From Roseateles_B flavus (GTDB taxonomy: Bacteria; Pseudomonadota; Gammaproteobacteria; Burkholderiales; Burkholderiaceae_C): DNA of 64,000 nt. The notes under the pieces are model-generated. The model made no database searches, was not told the DNA's origin, and saw only the letters and a program-made list of their open reading frames with translations. Below, piece by piece: positions 44,468 through 53,615 of this stretch (position 1 is the stretch's first letter; the number at the start of each line of letters is the position of its first letter). The stretch lies in NCBI RefSeq assembly GCF_039872765.1, contig NZ_JBDPZC010000002.1:62001-126000 (forward strand), written 5' to 3'. A program made the position numbers and the translations under genes.

Positions 44468-44550
44468 CCCATATGAACCTGATGTGTGTCTTCAGCGCTC
44501 AATGTGAAGGCGCCCGCGTATGGCGAGCGTCTTCACATGGCATCAAGTCA

Positions 44551-44943
44551 TTAGTCCGGAACGTACTGATACGCGAGTTGTTTGCAGACGTAGAGCGCGA
44601 TCAGCCTGGCGGATTTGATCTCCTCGAAGTGCTCCAAGAAGGTCGGCAGCTCCATTGACAGGAAGTAGTCGATATCCCAACGCTGTTCACTCGCTTCGTC
44701 CAACGGCAGGTTGTGGACCAAGTTCAAGATCCGTCCCGCGCTAACGAAGTCGCCGTCCTTGATCTGATCGATCGCCTCCGCAGCACAACGCTCAACGATC
44801 TTCCTTGTGCTTGAGACCGCTATCGAATCGAGATCCACCAGGACCTTCTGGAGGCATGGCAGAACGTGCTCGTTTGTGCGCCCACCCAGCAGGATGTTCC
44901 TGCAGGAGATCAAGCCTTCGGCAATCGGCTGTCTTGTGGTCAT
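44551..44943 (-). CDS. Candidate immunity protein for the RHS tip
   Basis: A 130-residue, mostly helical acidic protein (AAEAIDQIKDGDFVSAGRILN, DYFLSMELPTFLEHFEEIKSAR) with no recognised family. Its start codon overlaps the RHS stop as TGATG, the normal arrangement for an immunity gene following its effector. The assignment rests on this position and on size. Confidence 0.65.
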   Translation of the reverse strand: MTTRQPIAEGLISCRNILLGGRTNEHVLPCLQKVLVDLDSIAVSSTRKIVERCAAEAIDQIKDGDFVSAGRILNLVHNLPLDEASEQRWDIDYFLSMELPTFLEHFEEIKSARLIALYVCKQLAYQYVPD

Positions 44944-47900
44944 CAGTACCCCCCGGGTGTAAAGGTCAAGTCATCAGGCGTCTTGTAAGCACCGAAGGGC
45001 AGTTCAACCCTCTTGATCGGAACCTCCGCAACACCTGCACGTGGTGCCGCGAGTGCCCGATGGTGACCATCGAGGATGTACAACTTGCCCTGATGCTCAG
45101 TCACGGTGAGCGGCTCTTTGATCCCTTCTGCGCGGATGTTTTTGACGAGCCTATCGAGCTGCTTGTTGCTCATCGTCTTGCCGTGCGTGGCGATCAGTTC
45201 TCCAACCCTGACTGTCTCCGCTGCCCCCTTTGCGGCAGGCAAGAAAGCCATAGCAAGCACGAACCCATCGCCTTTACTCGCATGTCCCTCTAAAACGTTG
45301 GCCAAGGAGTCAAAGGTGCCCATTGTTCCCTCCCAAGCCATTGAGGGCAGCATCAGGGCAGGCAGGAACAACTTCGCAGTATCAGGGAAACTCGGGAAAT
45401 CGGCGGCCAAAGCTCGGCCTTCACTGGCCGCAGCACGGAACACCGACCTAGAGGCTCCAGTTGTCGATGTCCCCAATGCGCGGGCATCAGAAGTCCCCCG
45501 CATCCTGACACAAGCTTCGGAACATTCAGCGGGCTCACGCCCGTCCGGATCAATCTTGGCGTACGGGTTGTTGTCGACGTAGGTATAGAGCCCGAAGCCC
45601 TTGCCCGTATTGGCGTCGGTAACGATGGGATCGACGCTGAGGAATCTGCCGACGATGGGATCGTAATACCGCTGCTGCATGTACACGAGCTCAGTCTCCG
45701 CATCCTGCACATGCCCCGTGTAGCCCATCAGGCTGGTCGCCGGCCCGGGCTTGGTGCCGGCCGCCACATAGCCGTAGGGCTCGTAGCGCGTGCGGTTCAG
45801 CAACGTGCCCGTGGGCCCGGTATGGGCTACCGGGCTGCCCAGGGCGTCGGTGTGCACGTACTGCGTGCCGCTGGCGCTGTTGACCTCGGCAATCGCCTTG
45901 CCGGCCAGGTAGACGTAGGCCGTGGTGCTGGCCGGGCGTGAGCCGCCGCTGCTGGTGCTCCACAGCAGCTGGCCGGCCTGGCTGTAGAGCGAGAGGCGCG
46001 TGCTGCCGTCGCCGCCTCCGCTGACCTGGATGCGCCGGCCCAGGCCGTCGTACACATAGCTCCCGCCAGGCACCGCGGACTGCAGGCGGTTGCCCTGGTC
46101 GAAGAAGTACTGCTGGGCGCCCTTGCGCCTGATGTTCCCGTACGGGTCGTAGTCGTAGAGCTGCTGCGTGCCGTTGACGTCCACCCGGTTCAGCCGGTTC
46201 GTGCCGTCCAGGTAGTTCAGCGTAACGTTGCGGCTGCCCACATTGGCGGTCTTGAGGTTGTCCGCCGCGTCGTAGGTGTAGGCCGCAGTGCCCCAGACGC
46301 CAGGGGCGCTGACGGTCTTGAGGCGGTCCAGGTCGTCATAGACCATGCTGCGGCTGAAGACGTTCTCCTGCCGGTCACTGATGCTGTTGACGTTGCCGTT
46401 GGCGTCGTAGACATAGACGTCATTGAGCACGCCCGCATCTTGCTTGCTTTCCGGCAGACCGCGCAGGTTCAGCCCCTGCGTGTGCTGGATGCCGTTGCCG
46501 AAGCGGAAGCTGTTGACCGCCCCGTTGGGATGGAAGCTCAGGCCCGTGGCGAAGCTGCCCACCTGGCTGGGCTCGCCCAGGGCATTAGGCACATAGCTGA
46601 CACCTGGGCCGCCGGTGGGGTAGCTCAGGCTGGCCAGGTGGCCGTTGGGGCTGTAGCCCCAGCTGAAGATCCAGCTCTGGCCGCCGTAGCTGAGTGTCTC
46701 AGTGCTGATCAGGCGCAGGCTGTTGTAGACATAGCTCCAGGTGCTGCCGTTGCTGCTCACGGTCTTGAGCTTGCCGTCAGGCCAGTATTCGCGCGTGATG
46801 CCCGGGCTGGTGTCCCCGTAGCTCGTGCTCTTGAGCCGGTTCATGGGGTCGTAGCCGTAGCTGATCTTGGCTGTGCTGGCGACGGCCGCCGTGTCGCAGC
46901 TGCCCGTGCCCGTCAGGGGCTGACCGGGTGCGCGCCACAAGACGTTGCCCGCGGCGTCGTAGTCCTGGACCGTCGCATTGATCTCGGGCTCCACGGTCTT
47001 GCACAGGCGCTGGCCGGCGTCGTACACATAGCGGCGCGTCACCCCGCCCCGGCTGATGGCCGTGGGCTTGCCAAGGGCATCCCGTTCGATGCGCACGCTC
47101 ACCCCCTCCGGCGCATCCAAGCCAGCCAGCTGCGCCTCTTCCGGCTTGTCCAGCGCCCAGAAGGTTTGCGTCGTACTCTTGCCCCGTGGATTGCTCAGCA
47201 CCGTCTTGAAGCCATCCTGGTAGTCCCAGCTGGAGACCAGCACGCCCAGCTCGCTGTCCGCCTCCGTGCGCTTGAGTCGGCCCAGCGCGTCGTAACTCAT
47301 GCGCTTGCCCGGGCTGGTGATGCTGACGCTGGTGGCGTCGCGCTGCGCATAGCTCTCAAACGCCAGCTGCCCTGCCGCGTCATAGCTCTTGACCAACACC
47401 TTGCGCGTGCTCGCCTCCTGGCTTGCGTCGAAGGTCCTGACCATCACCGGGCGCCAGAAACCGTCGTAGTAGGTGACCGTGCGGGCATCGCCCTGGCTGA
47501 TAGTCTGGCGCCAATGACCGGCCGCCAGGCCGTACTCCGGGCTGCCGACCGGCTCGAAGACCAGGCTCGTTGCCGTCCAGCCGCTGGGCGGTGTGATGCT
47601 GGACAGGCGGCCGGCCGCGTCGTAGCCGTAGTCCGTGCTGGCTCCGGTGGGGTCGGTGTGCCGGGTGATCAGACCCAGATCATTGACCGACGCTGACTCG
47701 CTGCTGCCATCGGCATAGCGGACGGTTCGGGGCACGCCGCGCTTGTAGCTATCGTAAGAGGTGCGATGGCCGGCGCCGTCCTCGTGCCAGGCCAGCGTGC
47801 CGTCAGCGTTGTAGCCCTGCTGCCTCTGAAGGACCCCATACCTGCTGACCGTCTTGAGCTGCCCAAATTCATTGAACTCGTTCCCGACAGCAAGCCAGCT

Positions 47901-49745
47901 GCCTATCTGCAACTTGCTCAGCTGCCCCAATACCCAAAGGAAACGTTTGTCTTCATAGCTGATCGTTTCTGTCTGGCTCCCAGCCGGCCCTGTCTTCACG
48001 ACAGTCGTCGGCCTAGCCCATTCGTCAAACGCCGTGGCTTCCCAAGTGAACGTTCTCCCTTGCTGGGTTACTACTTTTTTGTCCAGTGGGAAATGCCGCA
48101 GCGACATAGCACCGTCCCCACGAATGTTGTAGGGCCCGTTGGCCACCTTGCTTGGATAGGGGCCGGCGTCCGGGCTGCGGTATCGATAGTCAGTGACGCG
48201 CAGCGCTGCACTACCGTCCCAACCTTCCTCCGATTTCAGCAGCAGACCTTCGTTAACCGACCAGCGTGTGCCAAAGGTCAGGCGTGTTTTTGCTCCAGAC
48301 GGGAACGTCTGAATCACCGTCTTGCTTCCTGCACAGGCGGGACATAATTCATTTGACCCTACGGCTGCGGGGTATTCATATTGCCAAATCAATGGCTTCA
48401 AAAGGCCTGCGGCCGTAATTTTCTTTTGTGTTAGTGATTTTACGCCAATATAGACGGATGGATAGATCGATGTGAACATCGACGTATTCAAAAATGGCTT
48501 GCACTGGGTCACGTCCGTGCGCGCGTGTTCGGTGTCGGTGAGTGTGAACTCGGCTACAGCGCCAGAGGGGTGCGTCATCGTCTTCTTATACGCCCCCCCG
48601 ATCCCGTAGAAATGACTCGAACAATCCGACGGGGCCGACAATGAGACCACACCGACCTGAAGGTTGTCGCCTCCAAATGTCCAGGCCGTGGCGTCAGGCA
48701 GTACAACTCTTGACAGCAGCGGCGCGGCACCGGATATCCCACTGTATTCATAGCTCCATGTCCGCATGCCATCGGAGACAGTAGAGATGAGGTTCGTATT
48801 GGGGTGATAGCTTATGCGTAGACTACGCTGGTCACTGGCATCAATCGACAACAGCCTCCATGGGGCGTTTTTGTCATACGAATACGTCACCGCATTTCCG
48901 TGGCGATCCTTTATTTTCGTCGGAAGAATCAATACCTCGCTACGGGGCATGAATAGAACATTTACGTTCGCTGCGGGATCCATCCCTTGGCGCAAAGATT
49001 GAATGGCGCCCGTCTTTTTCGATCCAAGGTAGGCCGGGTAGGAGCGCGCCACCATCCAATTGAATGTGTACTCCACACCATCCGGCGACAGCGCTATAAA
49101 TCCCTCGCCATCGAACGCACTATCGGCGTGCAGGCTGTTTGTGCATCGAAATTGCCACCCTTGCTTCGTTACTACTCCATAGACATTTCCATCGGTCGGG
49201 GCGCTTTTGTTTTCTGGTGCCCGGGACAGCATATCCTGCTCGCCGATTCCAGGAACGTAGATTTGATAGCCATGCCAAAACTCGCGTGACGGTATGGTCA
49301 TGGTATGCGTTTGATTCCATCCTGTCGCAGCGTCGAGAAATATTGAGCATCTTTTCAGCGGCTCTACGCCAGATGTCTGCCAACCGGAACGCTCGTCAAA
49401 TACACCTTTGAGATGGGGAATCTCAAGTTCCCATTCACCAAAATGGTGCTGATAGGATCCAGCCGACCCCGTCGTCAACCGGCGCCCGATCGCAACCGGC
49501 AACGCAAAGTTGCCGGGTAGTGACACGTCTGTTTGCGAAAAGCTCAATGCGCCGGTATAGGCGCTGACGCGCTCTCCGAACAGGTCGGTGCCCAGTTGCG
49601 TCAGCTGTCCTCGAACCAGTTTGCCGTTCTCCTGATAGCCTTCTTCGGCCAGCACGTTTGCGGCCCCACTCACCAGTAGCAGGGCCATAGGAATAACGCT
49701 GACGCTTCGCAGCAAGGAACGTGTCCACCCAAATGCTTTATTCAT
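44943..49745 (-). CDS. Secreted RHS/YD-repeat protein with a ParB/Srx-like C-terminal toxin domain
   Basis: About 1,600 residues. A signal peptide (SVSVIPMALLLVSGAANVLA) is followed by an N-terminal beta-rich region and then many YD repeats (for example YGYDAAGRLSSITPPSG, YVYDANGNVNSISDRQ, YTYDAADNLKTANVG). The RHS-associated core reads YMQQRYYDPIVGRFLSVDPI...YTYVDNNP. After it, a variable tip ends with a ParB/Srx-like fold: IKEPLTVTEHQGKLYILDGHHRALAA. Such tips act as nucleases or ADP-consuming enzymes delivered to rival cells. ATG at 49745 opens the signal peptide. The immunity gene overlaps the stop by one base. Confidence 0.88.
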   Translation of the reverse strand: MNKAFGWTRSLLRSVSVIPMALLLVSGAANVLAEEGYQENGKLVRGQLTQLGTDLFGERVSAYTGALSFSQTDVSLPGNFALPVAIGRRLTTGSAGSYQHHFGEWELEIPHLKGVFDERSGWQTSGVEPLKRCSIFLDAATGWNQTHTMTIPSREFWHGYQIYVPGIGEQDMLSRAPENKSAPTDGNVYGVVTKQGWQFRCTNSLHADSAFDGEGFIALSPDGVEYTFNWMVARSYPAYLGSKKTGAIQSLRQGMDPAANVNVLFMPRSEVLILPTKIKDRHGNAVTYSYDKNAPWRLLSIDASDQRSLRISYHPNTNLISTVSDGMRTWSYEYSGISGAAPLLSRVVLPDATAWTFGGDNLQVGVVSLSAPSDCSSHFYGIGGAYKKTMTHPSGAVAEFTLTDTEHARTDVTQCKPFLNTSMFTSIYPSVYIGVKSLTQKKITAAGLLKPLIWQYEYPAAVGSNELCPACAGSKTVIQTFPSGAKTRLTFGTRWSVNEGLLLKSEEGWDGSAALRVTDYRYRSPDAGPYPSKVANGPYNIRGDGAMSLRHFPLDKKVVTQQGRTFTWEATAFDEWARPTTVVKTGPAGSQTETISYEDKRFLWVLGQLSKLQIGSWLAVGNEFNEFGQLKTVSRYGVLQRQQGYNADGTLAWHEDGAGHRTSYDSYKRGVPRTVRYADGSSESASVNDLGLITRHTDPTGASTDYGYDAAGRLSSITPPSGWTATSLVFEPVGSPEYGLAAGHWRQTISQGDARTVTYYDGFWRPVMVRTFDASQEASTRKVLVKSYDAAGQLAFESYAQRDATSVSITSPGKRMSYDALGRLKRTEADSELGVLVSSWDYQDGFKTVLSNPRGKSTTQTFWALDKPEEAQLAGLDAPEGVSVRIERDALGKPTAISRGGVTRRYVYDAGQRLCKTVEPEINATVQDYDAAGNVLWRAPGQPLTGTGSCDTAAVASTAKISYGYDPMNRLKSTSYGDTSPGITREYWPDGKLKTVSSNGSTWSYVYNSLRLISTETLSYGGQSWIFSWGYSPNGHLASLSYPTGGPGVSYVPNALGEPSQVGSFATGLSFHPNGAVNSFRFGNGIQHTQGLNLRGLPESKQDAGVLNDVYVYDANGNVNSISDRQENVFSRSMVYDDLDRLKTVSAPGVWGTAAYTYDAADNLKTANVGSRNVTLNYLDGTNRLNRVDVNGTQQLYDYDPYGNIRRKGAQQYFFDQGNRLQSAVPGGSYVYDGLGRRIQVSGGGDGSTRLSLYSQAGQLLWSTSSGGSRPASTTAYVYLAGKAIAEVNSASGTQYVHTDALGSPVAHTGPTGTLLNRTRYEPYGYVAAGTKPGPATSLMGYTGHVQDAETELVYMQQRYYDPIVGRFLSVDPIVTDANTGKGFGLYTYVDNNPYAKIDPDGREPAECSEACVRMRGTSDARALGTSTTGASRSVFRAAASEGRALAADFPSFPDTAKLFLPALMLPSMAWEGTMGTFDSLANVLEGHASKGDGFVLAMAFLPAAKGAAETVRVGELIATHGKTMSNKQLDRLVKNIRAEGIKEPLTVTEHQGKLYILDGHHRALAAPRAGVAEVPIKRVELPFGAYKTPDDLTFTPGGY

Positions 49746-49789
49746 CTCAATTCCCTGAATCTTGATCAATGCCTGTCCGCTCATCGGAG

Positions 49790-50837
49790 CGGCTTGACTC
49801 TTGCAACTTCAGCCCACCATCTGTCGGCTGGCCAGCCAATCAAAGCGATGGCCGCCGTCAATGCCGTACCCTCAAAGCCCTCACCCTTCCCGATCGAGAT
49901 GCCCCGCACAGTCATGCAACGCAAGGCCCCGCTGGAGTTGGCTGCCGTCTGGAGCATCGTTCCGCGGGATGGCTCGATACGTGGTCCACAGCAGTGCGCG
50001 GAAACTGCCTCTCGCACACCCGGGCCACTGGCATTGAAGGCAGTGCTGCCCAGCCTTCCCATCGATGGGCGGCCAGCAGTTCCTCGCCGCTGCGACTGCG
50101 GCGACTCATGGATCCCGGCTCACCTGAGGACAGCGCCACTTGCCCGCCTTCGGCAGCCGTGATCAGCTAATGCTGAATGAGCTCCCATTCGCAATGGCCG
50201 GACAGGCTGGGGCCCAGCACTGTCGGGCTGTGAGCGCCGCGCACCAGGCCACCGTTCTCGAAATGCTGTTGCACCGCCTATGCGGGTCCCTGCACCATGC
50301 CCAGCGGCGAAGCGCCGATGAGGGCGCACGCGGCCTCCTGCCGCCAGCGATGCCAGCTGTCCGTCCTGTTCACGGTCTTCCCTCCCGTTGAAGCCGCCAT
50401 CTCTAGTGCAGCCATTTTGTTGATTGACCCACGTCGTATCGCCCGGGGCCACACGCAAGCGCTTTATCAATTCCCCCCGATGTCTCAACCGGGTGCCATT
50501 GACCGATAGATGTGCCCAGACACGGATCGGTGATGCTTTGAAAAGGTCCGGGCGCGGCGATTCTCCTTGGTCGCCCCCTACTTCAACCCTGTCAGCTCTG
50601 ACAGCGTCTTCGCAGCAAGGGGCGGCATTCGAACAACTGCGGCAAAGGTTCATCTGGCACGCCGTCGTCTTCAAATCAACATCAAGCAGGCGGAGGCTAC
50701 GGGGCCAAACCAGGAAGATCATCACCCACCTTTGGGTGGTTATTATGCGCAGCGACGGGAAGTCTCGCGCGATTGCGAAGCAACACGTGCATCGCCCGAA
50801 TGCGCGACCTGCCGCAGCGTTCAGATTCCCTGCTGGA
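49790..50837. other. Gene-poor 1.0-kb stretch with no supportable gene
   Basis: Frames are open on both strands but none has a credible ribosome site, conserved motif or composition. The stretch separates the RHS gene from a pseudopilin relic and may be decayed secretion-related DNA. A minus-strand segment around 50490 (AHLSVNGTRLRHRGELIKRLRV) faintly resembles the OB-like end of PilP/GspB-type proteins, too weak to name. Confidence 0.4.
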
Positions 50838-51299
50838 TCACAGACTCCCTCCGCCCGTCAGCAAGACCAGGGCCCTGAATTGCAGTGCCTTGGCGCTCTT
50901 CATCGGTCGACTGTCTGGCCCCTTGCTCGTCAGCAACGGCCGCTCCGAACGGCTCTGCACGCCCAAGATGCCCGTAGCGGGTGGCGGCGCAGCGATCTGC
51001 ACCCAGTCCGCCTGCCCCGTGAAGGGATCGGCATAGAGCTGACGCAGATGAGGGCGAGGCAGCAGGTCGCGCCGGTCCTCGACCAGGTCTTCCAAGCACT
51101 GCAGACAGGACGGGCGACCTTGAGTCGCCGCGGCATTACTCTCGATGGCGCGCACGATGACTTGGTCCCGACAAAGCCGTTCGCGCCAGCGCGCTCTTTG
51201 CGCGGCCATGCTCCGGCATCGGCCCAGCGCCGCCGGGGCCGCGGCTGTCAGGGCGGCGAAGAAGAGCAGGCCCAGGTCGCTGAAGCCTCGCTCATGCAT
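50838..51299 (-). pseudogene. Type II secretion pseudopilin-like relic
   Basis: A 153-codon frame begins HERGFSDLGLLFFAALTAAAPA, a prepilin-peptidase-type leader and hydrophobic helix, then CLQCLEDLVEDRRDLLPRPH and LRQLYADPFTGQADW with GILGVQSRSERPLL. These match a family of short T2SS/T4P pseudopilins in Burkholderiales. The glutamate at +5 of the mature protein is absent and the C-terminus after PLL departs from the family, so it is probably a decayed gene without the rest of a secretion locus. Confidence 0.55.
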
Positions 51300-51337
51300 G
51301 CGTTGCGCATGCCGCAGACGCGATTCAGTCGCTGCGC

Positions 51338-51823
51338 TTGACCCCCGTAGCGCCCAACTCGAAGGAGCAGTACGCCACGCACCTGCCGGCCTTGCACCTG
51401 CGGCGCAACCTGGGCTGGAACTTTCTGATCACGGCCCAGGCATCGACGCTGCGCGGTAGCACGCGAGAGGTCATCCTGCGGTCCCGCCTGGTCGAGGTGC
51501 TGCTGACCCGACGTTACGAGTACAAAAGCCAGTGGTACCCGCTATCGCCCAGCGGTATCGAGCAGATCGTGCGGGAGCTGTCGGCGCTCAGCTTGGCCGA
51601 AGGACTCGTGCCGGCCAATGCGCGGCTCTACGGCAGGCTGGCCCTGGGTATCACGGTCACGGAGTTCATGCCGGATGGCAAGAAGTACGCATATGTCCCC
51701 ACGGCTATCGCCGAGGGCGTTCGTCAGTTCGCGAAGCAGAAAGCAGCCGAAAGTGCAAAGGCCGAGCGGGAGGCAAAGAGAGCAGCAAGGCTTGCCGCCC
51801 GGCCGCGAGACAAGACCAAGTGA
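51338..51823 (+). pseudogene. Truncated N-terminus of a type I restriction subunit HsdR
   Basis: Starting with TTG, about 115 residues match HsdR N-termini: NSKEQYATHLPALHLRRNLG, LRGSTREVILRSRLVEVLLT, YPLSPSGIEQIVRELSALSL and ALGITVTEFMPDGKKY. Then the frame continues into an unrelated Lys/Ala-rich tail (AIAEGVRQFAKQKAAESAKA) and stops. The endonuclease core, helicase motor and the partner hsdM and hsdS are absent. It is a remnant of a deleted restriction system, although the joined frame could still be expressed. Confidence 0.75.
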
Positions 51824-52038
51824 CGCTCAACTTTGGTATGTCTGCCAACGCACCTAGGCGCCGTATTACGCACCCGCCCCACCTTGACAAAGGTCAATTC
51901 CAAGAACAGCTGACGCCCTGAAATATGGGCCAGGCCTGCTTCTTCAAGTCCTTGAAACCGGGCGTTGCTGGCGGATACATGTGAGCGTTAAATCGTCTCT
52001 GCAGCCGCTGTGGCTGTGCAAGAAGCGAGAGCCGTTAG

Positions 52039-52176
52039 ATGACGTATCACATCAAGCCGGGCCCTAAGCCCAAGAAGGAAGACGGGACCGACGACCGCCG
52101 CCGTCACGTGGATCTGCCGAACGCCCCGAAGCATCCGACGCTGCCCATTCACAAGCACGATCCGAAGAAGAAGTAG
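52039..52176 (+). CDS. 45-residue Lys/Pro/His-rich small protein
   Basis: The frame MTYHIKPGPKPKKEDGTDDR, RRHVDLPNAPKHPTLPIHKH, DPKKK is short but has strongly biased, charged composition unlike random translation, and it is preceded by a purine-rich AAGCGAGAG. No family is recognised. The remaining bases of 51824-52369 show nothing else. Confidence 0.45.
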   Translation: MTYHIKPGPKPKKEDGTDDRRRHVDLPNAPKHPTLPIHKHDPKKK

Positions 52177-52369
52177 GACGCCTGCAAAGCATCTACCTTG
52201 ATGCGGCAAGCACCTACGCTCAGCGGGCGCCCGCGCCTTGCGGCGACGCACAGCCTGGACGGCACCCAGGCTCGCGAACACCAATCCAAGCTTGGGACAC
52301 CGCGCGCAGCTCCCTTGCTTGGCTTGACGCGATTCTGGACCCGCAGCACTGGCTCAAGCACCTGCCCCG

Positions 52370-53596
52370 CTATTGCCAGGCTCCCCTAAACCCCCTCGAA
52401 GTCCGCGAGACCCCAATGTCACGCGCAACCGCCCGCTGCGAAGGCCACTCGTCCAACGCCTGGACCATAGCCAGCACACGATCGCCTTCCCGCTCCCTCT
52501 CTTGCTTGATGCGCATCTGATACCGAGTGCCCAACACAGCCGCACACTCAGGCCTCTGCGTCATCAAATGCCTCGGATCGATCTGCAGCCGCTTCGCAAC
52601 CTGCGCCACTGGCAGAGCGGCTTCAGACGCCATCTCCAGCTCCAACACCCGCTGCGATGCCGCCCAATCGATCCTGGGCCTGGCTCGTGAAGGCCAGACG
52701 ACGGGATGGTGCCGCGCCGCTCGCTTCAGCCAATCCCGGTCGCCAGGGCGCCTCAAGAGCAGGTCGGGCAACTGAACTGCATACGCAGTGCTCAGCCGCA
52801 ACAGCAGATCAATGCCAGGCTGTGTGCGCCCCCTCATCAGGGTGCTGACCGTCCCCTTTGAGACCCCCATGCGCCGGACCATCTCGCACGCTTTGACGTG
52901 ATGCCCTCGCCGGTGCAGCGCGGTGACGATTTCCCCAAAGCTGGGGGACTCGCTGCCGACGGCCTGGCTGGCGACGACCGAGACCAGCAAACCCATCTGC
53001 TCCAGCACAGCCGCCTCTACATCCGACATCGGCTCTGCAGCATCACCGCCAACGGCCGCCAACGTGCCGCCACATGAAGCGCAGCTGGCCCCGTCAACAG
53101 CCCCAACCCGCCGTATGGATCCCTTGGCACCGCAAGCCGGGCAGGCGGTCCTCAATCGCACGCAATGGCGCGCACAGTGCGTGACGCTGGCCAGGCCCCA
53201 GATCAGCGGCGTATGCAGCCCTGAGCCCGCCTGCCTCTCAGCCAGACATGCCGAGCACCACCCGCGATCTGAACGAAACACATGCTGAGCCCGCACCCGG
53301 TCAGCCAGCCAGCCCAGCCCCAGCGTTTCGACCTCGGGGTGTCCGACCAGCTCTGCCACACGGCGCATATACGCAGCCGCTTGCTGCGAGGGCACGTCAA
53401 GCCTCGGTGGCTGACCACGCAGGTTCTGGTAGATCGCCGGGCCATGCCCGTTGATGAACTTGTGCAATGTCTGCCTGGCCACGCCATGCGCCTGCGCCAG
53501 GCGCCCGAGGTAGCTGTCTGCCGATTCCACGTCAGGCGTGCCCACCCCAATGGGCGGCAGGTGCCACAGCCTTGGACGGCGCATGTCCGTTGTCAT
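52370..53596 (-). CDS. TniQ-family protein paired with a Lon-type AAA ATPase
   Basis: A 408-residue protein. The N-terminal half is TniQ-like: HLPPIGVGTPDVESADSYLGRLAQAHG, zinc-type pairs CSACLAER, HCARHCVRLRTACPACG and CASCGG. The C-terminal half adds helix-turn-helix segments (RMGVSKGTVSTLMRGRTQPG, VAKRLQIDPRHLM, AVARDIGVSRTSRG), like TnsD-type DNA-targeting proteins. It starts 19 bases after the AAA ATPase stop. No transposase is adjacent. Much longer than and clearly distinct from the TniQ of the Tn7-like operon. Confidence 0.82.
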   Translation of the reverse strand: MTTDMRRPRLWHLPPIGVGTPDVESADSYLGRLAQAHGVARQTLHKFINGHGPAIYQNLRGQPPRLDVPSQQAAAYMRRVAELVGHPEVETLGLGWLADRVRAQHVFRSDRGWCSACLAERQAGSGLHTPLIWGLASVTHCARHCVRLRTACPACGAKGSIRRVGAVDGASCASCGGTLAAVGGDAAEPMSDVEAAVLEQMGLLVSVVASQAVGSESPSFGEIVTALHRRGHHVKACEMVRRMGVSKGTVSTLMRGRTQPGIDLLLRLSTAYAVQLPDLLLRRPGDRDWLKRAARHHPVVWPSRARPRIDWAASQRVLELEMASEAALPVAQVAKRLQIDPRHLMTQRPECAAVLGTRYQMRIKQEREREGDRVLAMVQALDEWPSQRAVARDIGVSRTSRGFRGAWQ

Positions 53597-53615
53597 GATC
53601 GGGTCAGGGAGGTCA

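Noticed and set aside
46440..47696. A 418-codon open frame on the plus strand
   Set aside because: It is antisense to the RHS gene; composition is Ala/Arg/Gly rich with no ribosome site or family.
46000..49000. RHS gene split into separate orphan tips
   Set aside because: The frame is continuous from signal peptide through YD repeats to the ParB/Srx-like tip, with no displaced second tip downstream.
49781..50062. A 93-codon minus-strand frame beyond the RHS start
   Set aside because: It has no ribosome site, family or motif, and equally long frames exist on the other strand over the same bases.
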